Below are positions 1 through 6,087 of a stretch of DNA of 7,020 nt, piece after piece. Origin of the DNA: Bryobacterales bacterium (lineage in GTDB: Bacteria > Acidobacteriota > Terriglobia > Bryobacterales > Bryobacteraceae); contig PKYZ01000280.1 of assembly GCA_003132865.1 (NCBI GenBank), positions 1,840 through 8,859 of the forward strand. The letters run 5' to 3'. The position numbers were made by a program, and so were the translations under genes. Under the pieces are notes generated by a model that saw only the letters and a program-made list of their open reading frames with translations, searched no databases and was not told where the DNA came from. The stretch's first letter is position 1, and each line of letters starts with the position of its first letter.

Positions 1-770
1 TCCTGGATGCTGAAGAGGTCGAGCTCTTTGCCGAGCTTGCGGTGGTCGCGCTTCTTGGCTTCTTCGAGCTTGGCGAGATACTCGTCGATCTCCTTCTTGC
101 TGAAGAAGGCGGTGCCGTAGATGCGCTGCAACTGCTTGTTGTGCTCGTCGCCTTTCCAGTAGGCGCCGGCGATGGAGAGCAGCTTGAACGCCTTGATCTT
201 GGAGGTCGACGGCACGTGCGGGCCGCGGCAGAAATCGATGAAATGCGAGCCGAGGGCGTACTGGCTGAAGACGTCGCTCGCGCGCTCTTCGATGAGTTCC
301 TTCTTCATCCAGTCGTCGGCGTATTTGCGCAGGCCTTCGTCTTTGGGCGTCAGGATGCGCTCGTAGGGCAGGTCGCGCGCCTGGATTTCCCACATGCGCT
401 TCTCGATCTTTTCGAGGTCTTCGGGGGTGAAGGCGGTGGGCCGGTCGAAATCGTAATAGAAGCCGGTGTCGATGGGCGGACCGATGCCCAGCTTGGTTTC
501 GGGGAACAGCTCCAGCACGGCGGCGGCGAGCAGGTGCGCGGTGGAATGGCGGTAGACCGTGAGGGCGGCGGGGTCCTTGGTGGTGAGGATCTGGAGGGTG
601 GCGTCGGACTCCAGGGGACGAGTCAGATCGTATAACTCGCCATTGACCTTGGCGACGATGGCGGCGTCGGCCAGGCGCGGGCTGATAGCGCGGGCGATAT
701 CGATGGGCCGGCTCCCTGCCTCGACGGACTGTTGACTGCCGTCGGGCAGGGTAATCTGGATGTTACTCAT
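1..770 (-). CDS. thrS: Threonyl-tRNA synthetase, N-terminal part (cut by window edge)
   Basis: Cytoplasmic enzyme that charges tRNA-Thr with threonine and hydrolyses mischarged Ser-tRNA-Thr. The 256 visible codons start with MSNIQITLPDGS at the ATG at 770-768 and stay open to the left edge; the family is usually about 640 residues, so the aminoacylation core and anticodon-binding domain lie outside. Residues 1 to about 62 match a TGS domain. Residues from about 70 form the editing domain, with the zinc-site-like motif HSTAH (His75, His79) and the second half HFIDFCRGPHV (Cys181, His185), all intact. The tail YLAKLEEAKKRDHRKLGKEL is the typical linker into the catalytic domain. No clear Shine-Dalgarno precedes the ATG. 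The gene diverges from the HEPN gene with a 60 bp gap. Nothing suggests damage. Identification is very secure from these family motifs. Confidence 0.97.
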   Translation of the reverse strand, partial: MSNIQITLPDGSQQSVEAGSRPIDIARAISPRLADAAIVAKVNGELYDLTRPLESDATLQILTTKDPAALTVYRHSTAHLLAAAVLELFPETKLGIGPPIDTGFYYDFDRPTAFTPEDLEKIEKRMWEIQARDLPYERILTPKDEGLRKYADDWMKKELIEERASDVFSQYALGSHFIDFCRGPHVPSTSKIKAFKLLSIAGAYWKGDEHNKQLQRIYGTAFFSKKEIDEYLAKLEEAKKRDHRKLGKELDLFSIQ

Positions 771-830
771 AGGGAAATTTCAGGGTAACACGGAGCGGCT
801 GGCCCGTGAGAGAATCGGTGCCAAGGGCCA

Positions 831-1226
831 ATGATTTCAACGAAAGACCTGCGCGCGATCGCCCGTGCTCGTCTGCGAGACGCTCAGGTGCTCTTGAAAG
901 CCAGGCGCTTCGACGGAGCGTTTTATCTTTCCGGGTACGCGGTTGAGTTGGCGCTGAAGGCGCGCATTTGCCGAACACTCAAATGGCGCGAGTTTCCGCA
1001 GAGCGGGCGGGAGTTTGAGGATTTCAAGTCGCTGAGGACCCATGACCTGGAGGTCCTCCTCAAGTTTTCAGGTTTCGAGGAACGTGTAACGGCGAAGGCC
1101 CTGACGGAATGGTCATTGGTTGCCAAATGGAACCCTGAAAAGCGCTATCAAACAATCGGGATGTTGAAACCCCTGGAGGCGGCACAAATGGTAAAGTACG
1201 TAGAGAGACTCCTGGAGATTCTGTGA
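831..1226 (+). CDS. HEPN-domain protein (131 aa)
   Basis: Small, mostly helical cytoplasmic protein. Residues about 5-50 hold the HEPN signature: RARLRDAQVLLKARRFDGAF followed by YLSGYAVELALKARI (about 32-46). Later come a THDLEVLL segment (70-77) and a KWNPEKRYQ segment (99-107), both typical of stand-alone HEPN proteins of the PF05168 type as I know them. Members of the superfamily are often RNases, toxins of MNT-HEPN pairs or parts of defence systems. The canonical catalytic R-x(4-6)-H motif is not visible here: Arg69 is only two residues before His71, and Arg60 is eleven before it. RNase activity is therefore uncertain. The ATG at 831 is preceded by AAGGG at a rather short distance. The stop overlaps the start of the next gene by 4 bp, so the two are almost certainly co-translated. 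GC content is lower than in flanking thrS and lpxK. The fold call is solid; function is unknown. Confidence 0.85.
   Translation: MISTKDLRAIARARLRDAQVLLKARRFDGAFYLSGYAVELALKARICRTLKWREFPQSGREFEDFKSLRTHDLEVLLKFSGFEERVTAKALTEWSLVAKWNPEKRYQTIGMLKPLEAAQMVKYVERLLEIL
1213..1217 (+). promoter_or_regulatory. Shine-Dalgarno for the GTG start of the HEPN partner gene
   Basis: TGGAG lies five bases before the GTG at 1223-1225, inside the last codons of the HEPN gene. Together with the GTGA stop/start overlap it supports the GTG over the in-frame ATG at 1253, and suggests translational coupling. Confidence 0.6.
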
Positions 1227-1642
1227 TTGCCATTGACCCCTTCCGCAAGGCGATGCGTCAGATCGCCTCCCAGAAAGGCGACTTCGCATTGTTCGCCCTT
1301 TTCAGGCGAGCGAATGGGCTTGGCCGCTGGGACCTGGTGGTCTCAGCTCCATGGCTTGAGAGAGGCAAATATAAGGCGCTCGCTGAACTTGTGGATCTGC
1401 TCTCTAAGTCGATCAGCAGAAACCCATTTGTCGAGTTGGCGAGAGTTGAGACGGTTCCGATTAGAAATCCCACGCTCAAATCCATCTTGGCGGATTTTCC
1501 CGTTGACGACGGTGAACCTCCGCGACACCTTCAACGTAACGATCTTTTCGATTTGGAGATGGAGGAAGCCATCATTCTTCGCGCCAAACGGCCGGTTCCG
1601 AAGAAGCCGGCGCGCCGGGTGCTGCAACCCGCGAGCGCCTGA
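1223..1642 (+). CDS. Uncharacterised small protein coupled to HEPN protein (139 aa)
   Basis: I do not recognise a named family. The start is a GTG sharing GTGA with the stop of the HEPN gene; a good Shine-Dalgarno (1213-1217) supports it. The protein looks like a compact alpha/beta fold: a strand FALFALFRRA (21-30), then RWDLVVSAPWLE (35-46), which is the most motif-like stretch, a helix KALAELVDLLSKS (51-63), a strand ELARVETVPI (71-80) and a late strand EEAIILRAK (114-122). The tail from about 121 is rich in Lys, Arg and Pro and probably disordered or nucleic-acid-binding. There is no signal peptide or membrane segment. It lacks the GS...DxD pattern of the MNT nucleotidyltransferases that usually accompany HEPN proteins, so it is not that antitoxin family. 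By position it may be a partner or antidote of the HEPN protein, but that is inference only. It ends 7 bp before the stop of the convergent waaA-lpxK gene. Confidence 0.75.
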   Translation: MIAIDPFRKAMRQIASQKGDFALFALFRRANGLGRWDLVVSAPWLERGKYKALAELVDLLSKSISRNPFVELARVETVPIRNPTLKSILADFPVDDGEPPRHLQRNDLFDLEMEEAIILRAKRPVPKKPARRVLQPASA

Positions 1643-1649
1643 TCCCCGC

Positions 1650-4013
1650 TCACCGCAGCCGCTGCGAGATGGCGTCTAGAAACTCGTCTTCGCGGTCCAG
1701 GTGCACGCCGATCCGCAGCCAATAGAGCGGGAGGGGTGCGAGCAGGTGACCGGGGTCTTCGCAGAGGTTGACCAGGTCCTTCTCGGTGGTGAGGACCGCC
1801 TCGATGCCGTCGTCGCGGAACTGGCGGCCCATATAGCGCAGCTCGTGTGGCTTGTAGGCGTGGTGATCCTCGAATTCGATGCGAACCGCCGCGTCGAGTC
1901 CGAGGGCCGCGAGCGTGCACCAGAAATATTCCGGGTTGCCCAGTCCGCAGAAGGCGGCCACGCGCGCGTAGGGCAGCGCATCGGCGGCCACGGTTTCGCC
2001 GGTGGCCGCGGAAACCCAGACCTCCGGCTGCGCGCGCGCGTGGAAGACCGGCGCGCGCGGATTCCGGCGCCGCAGGAAATGCTCTGCGCTCTGGACTACG
2101 CGGCCGGACTCGCTGCGCGTGACGACGAAGATATCCGCGCGCGACAAGCCCGCCAGCGGCTCGCGCAAACGGCCTAGCGGCAACGGGTAGCCGCCGCCAA
2201 AAGGATCCAGCGCATCCACCAGCACGATGTCCAGGCGGCGATCGAGCCGCGCGTGTTGAAAGCCGTCGTCCAGGACGACCACGTCGACGCCGAACTCGCG
2301 TTCCAGCAGTTGGCCTACGCGCCACCGGTCCGCGCCGATGCCCACCGGCGCTACGCCCGCGCGCAGGAACAGTTGCGGCTCGTCGCCGGATTGGCTGACT
2401 GGCAGGTGCGCACCGGCTGCCACCGCCTGGTGCGGATGCGGCGAGTGGCGGCCATACCCGCGAGTGAGAATGCCGGGATTCCAACCGGCGTCCTTCAGCC
2501 GGCGGGTAAGATGGAGGACCATGGGGGTCTTGCCGGTGCCCCCCACCGTGATGTTGCCGACGCTGATGACGGGTACTTCCAGGTGACGGCGGCGCGCGAC
2601 GTCGCGGGTGCGATGCAGCTTGCCGCCCCAGATCCAGAGCCGCGAGAGCATCCAAAGAAAGGCAAAGCCGGGCTGGGCCGGACGGTACCGAGGCACATGC
2701 CGGGCAAAGATCCCGCTTGCGTGACTGGCCGCGAGGGCTGTGGCTCCCTGCCGGGCGCGCGCGCAAGATGCCGCCTTCGCGCCGAGGTCCGCGGCGCGTG
2801 CGGGGTTCTCCAGGATGTCGGTGACAGCGGCAGCCAGGGTAGCTGGATCGTGCACTTCGACAAGAGCGCCGGCCGCACGGAAATCGGCCACGATTTCGGC
2901 GAAGTTTTCCATATGCGGACCCGCCACGATAGGGCGCGCTACCAGCGCGGGCTCCAGGATGTTGTGACCGCCGCGGGAGGCCAGCGTGCCGCCCATGAAC
3001 ACCACGTCCGCCAGTGGGAACAGACTGCTGAGCTCGCCGATGGAATCGAGCAGCAGGGCTCCGGGCAGCGGCAGTTCCTCGGAGCCGGTCAACCCGGAGC
3101 GGCGGACGTACGGGATGCCGGCGCGCGCCAGCGCCTGCGCGGCCGCATCGAAACGCTCCGGATTGCGGGGAGCGAGCAGCAGGAGCAAGGCCGGCTGGCG
3201 GGCGGACACCTGCTGAAAGGCCGCAATCACGGCGGCGTCTTCATCCGGATCGCCGGCAGCGGCGGGCGGCATGGTGCTGGCGGCGATCCATACGGCGCGT
3301 GGATGGAGGCGTTCGAGAAAGCGGCGGACCGGAGATTCCGGCGCAGCCTCGGGCGGTTGGAAATCGTATTTGAGATTGCCGGCGGCGCGCACCTTATCCG
3401 GCGGGGCGCCGATGCGAATCCAGCGCTGCCGCATGTCTTCGCTCTGCGCCAACAGGAGATCGACTTGCGCGAGCACGCCGCCGAAGAACCAGCGCAACGC
3501 GCGATAGCGGCCGAGGGCACGGCCGGAGATGCGGCCGTTGATCACCAGCAGGCCCGCGCCGGCGCGCTTCGTCTCGCGAAACAGGTTGGGCCAGATCTCG
3601 GTTTCCATGACGATCACCAGTGACGGCCGTAGCGCGCGCAGCACGCGGCGCACGGCGAAGACGTAATCGAGCGGCGCGTAGAGGACGCTCGCGAGATCGC
3701 GCAGCTTCTGGGTGGCAGTTTCGTATCCGGCCAGGGTGGAGACGGAAACGAAAACCGGCGAGCGCGGCAGGCGGAGGCGCAGTTGCCGCACCAGTTCCAC
3801 GGCCGCGATGGCTTCGCCAACGGAAACGGCGTGCAACCAAATCGCGCCTGGGACGGTCTGTCTAAAGGAGGCTGGCAGGAAACCGCAGCGCTGCGTCAAC
3901 GAACCGAGGTAGGCGCGCCAGCGCAGGCCGCGCCACAGGAAATAGAGCAGAACGATGGGCCATCCAAACGCCTGAAGGAGGCGGTAGAGTAGATAAATGC
4001 CTTTTATTTTCAA
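1650..4013 (-). CDS. waaA-lpxK: Fused Kdo transferase (WaaA/KdtA) and tetraacyldisaccharide 4'-kinase (LpxK)
   Basis: One uninterrupted frame of about 787 codons joins two lipid A enzymes that act at the inner membrane. LpxK phosphorylates the tetraacyl disaccharide at the 4' position to make lipid IVA; WaaA then adds Kdo from CMP-Kdo to it. Numbering is from the TTG at 4013. WaaA part, 1 to about 440: membrane anchor GIYLLYRLLQAFGWPIVLLY (5-24), HAVSVGE (61-67, with the expected catalytic Glu67), METEIWPNL (136-144), GNLKYD (212-217), GGHNILEP (348-355). LpxK part, about 445-787: Walker A GNITVGGTGKTP (486-497), DDGFQH (582-587), LREP (616-619), TEKDLVNL (743-750). All key motifs of both halves are intact, so both should be active. 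The frame stays open upstream to a GTG at 4097, and a GTG at 4031 is also possible, but the TTG has the only good Shine-Dalgarno and matches the usual WaaA N-terminus. The gene is convergent with the HEPN unit and head-to-head with the exported-protein gene. Separate genes are the norm; the fusion is notable. Confidence 0.95.
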   Translation of the reverse strand: MKIKGIYLLYRLLQAFGWPIVLLYFLWRGLRWRAYLGSLTQRCGFLPASFRQTVPGAIWLHAVSVGEAIAAVELVRQLRLRLPRSPVFVSVSTLAGYETATQKLRDLASVLYAPLDYVFAVRRVLRALRPSLVIVMETEIWPNLFRETKRAGAGLLVINGRISGRALGRYRALRWFFGGVLAQVDLLLAQSEDMRQRWIRIGAPPDKVRAAGNLKYDFQPPEAAPESPVRRFLERLHPRAVWIAASTMPPAAAGDPDEDAAVIAAFQQVSARQPALLLLLAPRNPERFDAAAQALARAGIPYVRRSGLTGSEELPLPGALLLDSIGELSSLFPLADVVFMGGTLASRGGHNILEPALVARPIVAGPHMENFAEIVADFRAAGALVEVHDPATLAAAVTDILENPARAADLGAKAASCARARQGATALAASHASGIFARHVPRYRPAQPGFAFLWMLSRLWIWGGKLHRTRDVARRRHLEVPVISVGNITVGGTGKTPMVLHLTRRLKDAGWNPGILTRGYGRHSPHPHQAVAAGAHLPVSQSGDEPQLFLRAGVAPVGIGADRWRVGQLLEREFGVDVVVLDDGFQHARLDRRLDIVLVDALDPFGGGYPLPLGRLREPLAGLSRADIFVVTRSESGRVVQSAEHFLRRRNPRAPVFHARAQPEVWVSAATGETVAADALPYARVAAFCGLGNPEYFWCTLAALGLDAAVRIEFEDHHAYKPHELRYMGRQFRDDGIEAVLTTEKDLVNLCEDPGHLLAPLPLYWLRIGVHLDREDEFLDAISQRLR

Positions 4014-4620
4014 ACGGTTGGCTCTCCTCACGAGTATAGCGATGGTGCTCGTGCCAGACAAGGCGTTGCCGGGCAGCAAAGACGAGCCCAAGTTCACACC
4101 GGGCGCGGCGGCCAGCTATCGGTCGCACCAGACAAGCGAGAAGGTCACCATCGGGGCGCTGCCGTATTTCAACGACGAAGACACGCGCCCCGTGTTCGGC
4201 AAGCACAATCCCTACACTTATGGGGTGCTGCCGGTGCTGATCGTCATCCAGAACGAAAGCGCCAAGACCATCAAGGTGCAATCTCTCGAAGCGGTGTGGG
4301 TGGGGCCAAACCGCGACCGGGTGGAGGCTACGCCCGCCAAGGATGTTCGCTATCTGACCGCGCCGCGCCGGCCCAACGCGCTACCGGGGCCTCCGGGGAT
4401 GCCGCCCAAAGTCATCGGGCACAAGAATCCGCTGGATACTTGGGAGATCGAGGGCCGCGCTTTCGCCGCCCAGGTGCTGCCGCCGGGCCAGTCGGCCAGC
4501 GGATTCTTCTACTTCCAGACTGGATATCAGCGGGGCGCGAGTGTCTACCTGAGCGGGCTGCGCGAGGCGGAGTCAGGGCGGGAGTTGCTGTATTTTGAGA
4601 TTCCGATTGTGGAGAAGTGA
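3997..4620 (+). CDS. Predicted exported protein of unknown function (207 aa)
   Basis: The N-terminus has positive charge (FKR, 5-7) and then a hydrophobic run LALLTSIAMVLVP (8-20), like a Sec signal peptide with possible cleavage near ALPG-S (about 26). There is no lipobox cysteine, and no cysteine anywhere in the protein, so a soluble periplasmic or secreted protein is more likely than a lipoprotein. The mature part looks beta-rich: YGVLPVLIVIQNESAKTIKV (75-94) resembles a strand pair of an immunoglobulin-like domain, followed by a Pro-rich loop (123-138) and LPPGQSASGFFYFQT (161-175), a pattern seen in exported beta-sandwich proteins. No catalytic motif is visible. The ATG at 3997 is preferred because the signal peptide begins there; AAGGAGG at 3975-3981 is 15 bases upstream, further than ideal. 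The start overlaps the 5' end of the divergent waaA-lpxK gene by 17 bp. Function is unknown to me. Confidence 0.8.
   Translation: MPFIFKRLALLTSIAMVLVPDKALPGSKDEPKFTPGAAASYRSHQTSEKVTIGALPYFNDEDTRPVFGKHNPYTYGVLPVLIVIQNESAKTIKVQSLEAVWVGPNRDRVEATPAKDVRYLTAPRRPNALPGPPGMPPKVIGHKNPLDTWEIEGRAFAAQVLPPGQSASGFFYFQTGYQRGASVYLSGLREAESGRELLYFEIPIVEK
4023..4028 (-). promoter_or_regulatory. Shine-Dalgarno deciding the TTG start of waaA-lpxK
   Basis: On the minus strand AGGAGA lies nine bases before the TTG at 4013-4011. No comparable purine-rich site precedes the in-frame GTG codons at 4031 or 4097. The site lies inside the coding sequence of the divergent gene. Confidence 0.55.
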
Positions 4621-4710
4621 GCGCCACAGCCGCCGCCGTTCCACCTGCATGACGTGCGCGTTTTCGAACCGCGCTCCTTCTACTTCGGAGTGACGTTCAG
4701 TCCGCGGTGA
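4621..4710 (+). pseudogene. Possible remnant of a gene 3' end (outer-membrane-protein-like tail)
   Basis: Directly after the TGA of the exported-protein gene, and in the same frame, 29 sense codons run to another TGA at 4708-4710. The last residues read HDVRVFEPRSFYFGVTFSPR. Alternating hydrophobic and polar residues ending in an aromatic-rich strand look like the last strand of a TonB-dependent receptor or similar beta-barrel. There is no start codon with a ribosome site, so it is either a relic of a deleted gene, a former extension of the upstream gene, or chance. The call rests on the residue pattern alone. Confidence 0.25.
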
Positions 4711-4751
4711 CGGGTACGGCACGTAGGGCCGTGGGCGGAGTGTTGGGGATC

Positions 4752-4778
4752 AACCGAACGGAAAACCGGGTTCAGGTT
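4752..4778. repeat. Imperfect inverted repeat between convergent genes
   Basis: AACC-GAAC-GG (4752-4761), loop AAAA, then CC..GTTC.GGTT (4766-4778) can pair over ten positions with two bulges. It lies in the 240 bp between the ends of the exported-protein gene and the receiver-like gene, where a bidirectional terminator could be expected. There is no T-run on either side, so a terminator role is weak. Nothing else recognisable is in 4711-4860. Confidence 0.25.
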
Positions 4779-4860
4779 ACGCAATGTTGGCAGATCGTAC
4801 ATGTTTCAGAAAGGGTAAGTTTCGGGACGCATGCCACCGCGCGCAGATCAGTGTCAGCGA

Positions 4861-5871
4861 TCATCTGAAAGGCCCCCCGGGGGCATTCTTGACGGCGCTG
4901 ATGACAAGCTCGAACAGCACGTCGACACGGTTGGTCTCACCAAATGCCCCTTTCGCCTTCGCGTCAGATGCAAAGTTCGCGCTCGATGACGAGCTGTAAA
5001 TAATGTATTTCGATGGTCGGCGGAGCTTCAGAACTGCCGCTAACAACGTATGACCTGCTTGCGGATCGTCAGACCGGCGAAAGTTCGAAATGATCGCATC
5101 AGACTTGGCCGTTCGGCGACCCACCATCTCGAGTATCTCGAAATGTTCGAGCTTGCTCAATGCCTCTTGAGTATTACTGGCAGGGGTGATCGTACCCCCA
5201 AGCTCGGTAAGGGCTTGGCGCTCATAAAGGTTGTTATCGGGATGATCATCCACCCATAAAACGAGAGTCCCTTCTATATTTGATGCCGCCGCTTTCTCGC
5301 GATCATCACTGCACACCTTCGCGGCCGAAAAACAAAACTGTTTGCGAGCTTCGCACTGGGCACGCTCAGCGGCCTTGCGGGACTCGCAAGCGACTCTTTG
5401 GCTGTCATAAATTTGATTCTGAGCGGCCTTAGCCGCCTCGCATACGGGGTCAAGCCTCTTAAACAAACCCGCAATGCTCGTTTCGCATGAGCGTGCATCG
5501 CGCGGAGGCGTACAATCCCGGTTTATGCTTCGTAAAATCAGAAAGTAGCCCCCCAGAGAAGAAACCATGACCATGCGACATGTGGTAGCAGGTACCCTCA
5601 CTGCCTTGCTAACCCACCGCTCATATACCGCACTCGCCCAATCCCAAAGTCCATCTCCACCGCTCGGTTCGTGCCGCATGACAGCCTCGTGCAATGTCTC
5701 ATCGCTTTTTTGCAATTGCGAAAACGCGTCATCGAAGGCGTCGCTTTTCTTTTTCTTCGAAAGTTTGTAGTCATCAATATCAGCTTGTATCTTTACGGCC
5801 TCCAGAGAACCCGGCGTGAGCTTTACCAGTTCCATCTGTGCGAGTTGAATTTGTATTTTCAACTGATCCAC
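4861..5871 (-). CDS. Cysteine-cluster protein with C-terminal degenerate receiver domain (336 aa)
   Basis: Three regions are visible. Residues 1-62 are charged and helical (QIQLAQMELVKLTPGSLEAV, 8-27; a Lys-rich SKKKKSDAF, 38-46), probably coiled coil. Residues about 99-114 (MVMVSSLGGYFLIL inside) are a borderline membrane segment. Residues 98-187 contain all eight cysteines of the protein: C98, C120, C129, C144, C162, C173, C180, C187, the last three spaced by seven in an Ala-rich helix. Residues 201-330 form a response-regulator receiver-like domain: VLWVDDHPDNN (204-214, acidic pair Asp208-Asp209), a beta3 end IISNF where Asn263 replaces the expected phospho-acceptor Asp, a serine run IIYSSSSS (290-297), and KGAFGETNR (307-315), with no Lys at the place where receivers usually have one. 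Phosphorelay signalling is therefore unlikely; a protein-interaction or phosphate-independent role is inferred. No neighbour encodes a histidine kinase. The start is GTG without a clear ribosome site; the frame is open to 5922. GC is low (about 44% at 5701-5820). Overall function unknown. Confidence 0.78.
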   Translation of the reverse strand: MDQLKIQIQLAQMELVKLTPGSLEAVKIQADIDDYKLSKKKKSDAFDDAFSQLQKSDETLHEAVMRHEPSGGDGLWDWASAVYERWVSKAVRVPATTCRMVMVSSLGGYFLILRSINRDCTPPRDARSCETSIAGLFKRLDPVCEAAKAAQNQIYDSQRVACESRKAAERAQCEARKQFCFSAAKVCSDDREKAAASNIEGTLVLWVDDHPDNNLYERQALTELGGTITPASNTQEALSKLEHFEILEMVGRRTAKSDAIISNFRRSDDPQAGHTLLAAVLKLRRPSKYIIYSSSSSANFASDAKAKGAFGETNRVDVLFELVISAVKNAPGGPFR

Positions 5872-6087
5872 TTGGCTGGGGCAAGTAACCAGAATGAGAT
5901 TGTGGTTCGTCAGGCATCGGAGTTAAGTCAACTCCTCCCGCATAGCAAAATGACTAAAATGGAGTGTGGTGTTGTCGATCGCAATCGAATCTGGCTCTCG
6001 GCCCCGGCATTTGGGGTTAGACACCATCAGCTAAGGGCGGTTTCCGGTCACACGCCGCGTTCCCTGAAACTGCTAGTTATTCGGCTC
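5872..6087. other. Intergenic spacer between receiver-like gene and permease
   Basis: Apart from the inverted repeat at 5919-5935 and a small palindrome TCGAT-CGCA-ATCGA at 5975-5988, I see no gene or RNA. The AT-richer part around 5941-5990, with the direct repeat AAAATG-act-AAAATG, is where a promoter for the minus-strand receiver-like gene would be expected, but no convincing -35/-10 pair is visible. No strong terminator hairpin follows the permease stop. Confidence 0.4.
5919..5935. repeat. Short perfect inverted repeat upstream of the receiver-like gene
   Basis: GGAGTT, five-base loop AAGTC, AACTCC: a six-base perfect stem about 48 bases upstream of the GTG start of the receiver-like gene. 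It could be an operator or a leader hairpin. On the minus strand GGAGGAG at 5932-5938 partly overlaps it. The short length means chance is possible. Confidence 0.3.

Noticed and set aside
42..635. Plus-strand open frame opposite thrS
   Set aside because: The minus strand gives unmistakable ThrRS sequence; the plus-strand frame is its complement shadow.
805..835. TTGGCAC on the minus strand upstream of thrS, like a sigma-54 -24 element
   Set aside because: No GC dinucleotide stands at the required -12 spacing, and thrS is not expected to use sigma-54.
1227..1679. Overlapping plus-strand frame (150 codons) in the HEPN partner region
   Set aside because: Ser/Arg/Trp-rich translation without motif-like structure; the coupled GTG frame at 1223 has the better start, ribosome site and protein-like composition.
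1531..2766. Minus-strand open frame of 411 codons overlapping lpxK in another frame
   Set aside because: Arg/Pro/Ala-rich nonsense-like composition, and it lies inside the LpxK coding sequence and across the convergent gene boundary.
2253..3623. Long plus-strand open frame (456 codons) opposite waaA-lpxK
   Set aside because: It is a by-product of GC-rich codon bias in the real gene on the other strand; its translation has no recognisable motif, whereas the minus strand shows complete WaaA and LpxK motifs.
4870..4884. GC-only palindrome GCCCCC-C-GGGGGC
   Set aside because: It lies in the last codons of the receiver-like gene, has only a one-base centre and no T-run, so it is not a credible terminator or binding site on its own.
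6020..6087. Possible terminator hairpin downstream of the permease
   Set aside because: Only four-base GC stems with long loops can be formed and no T-run follows the stop.
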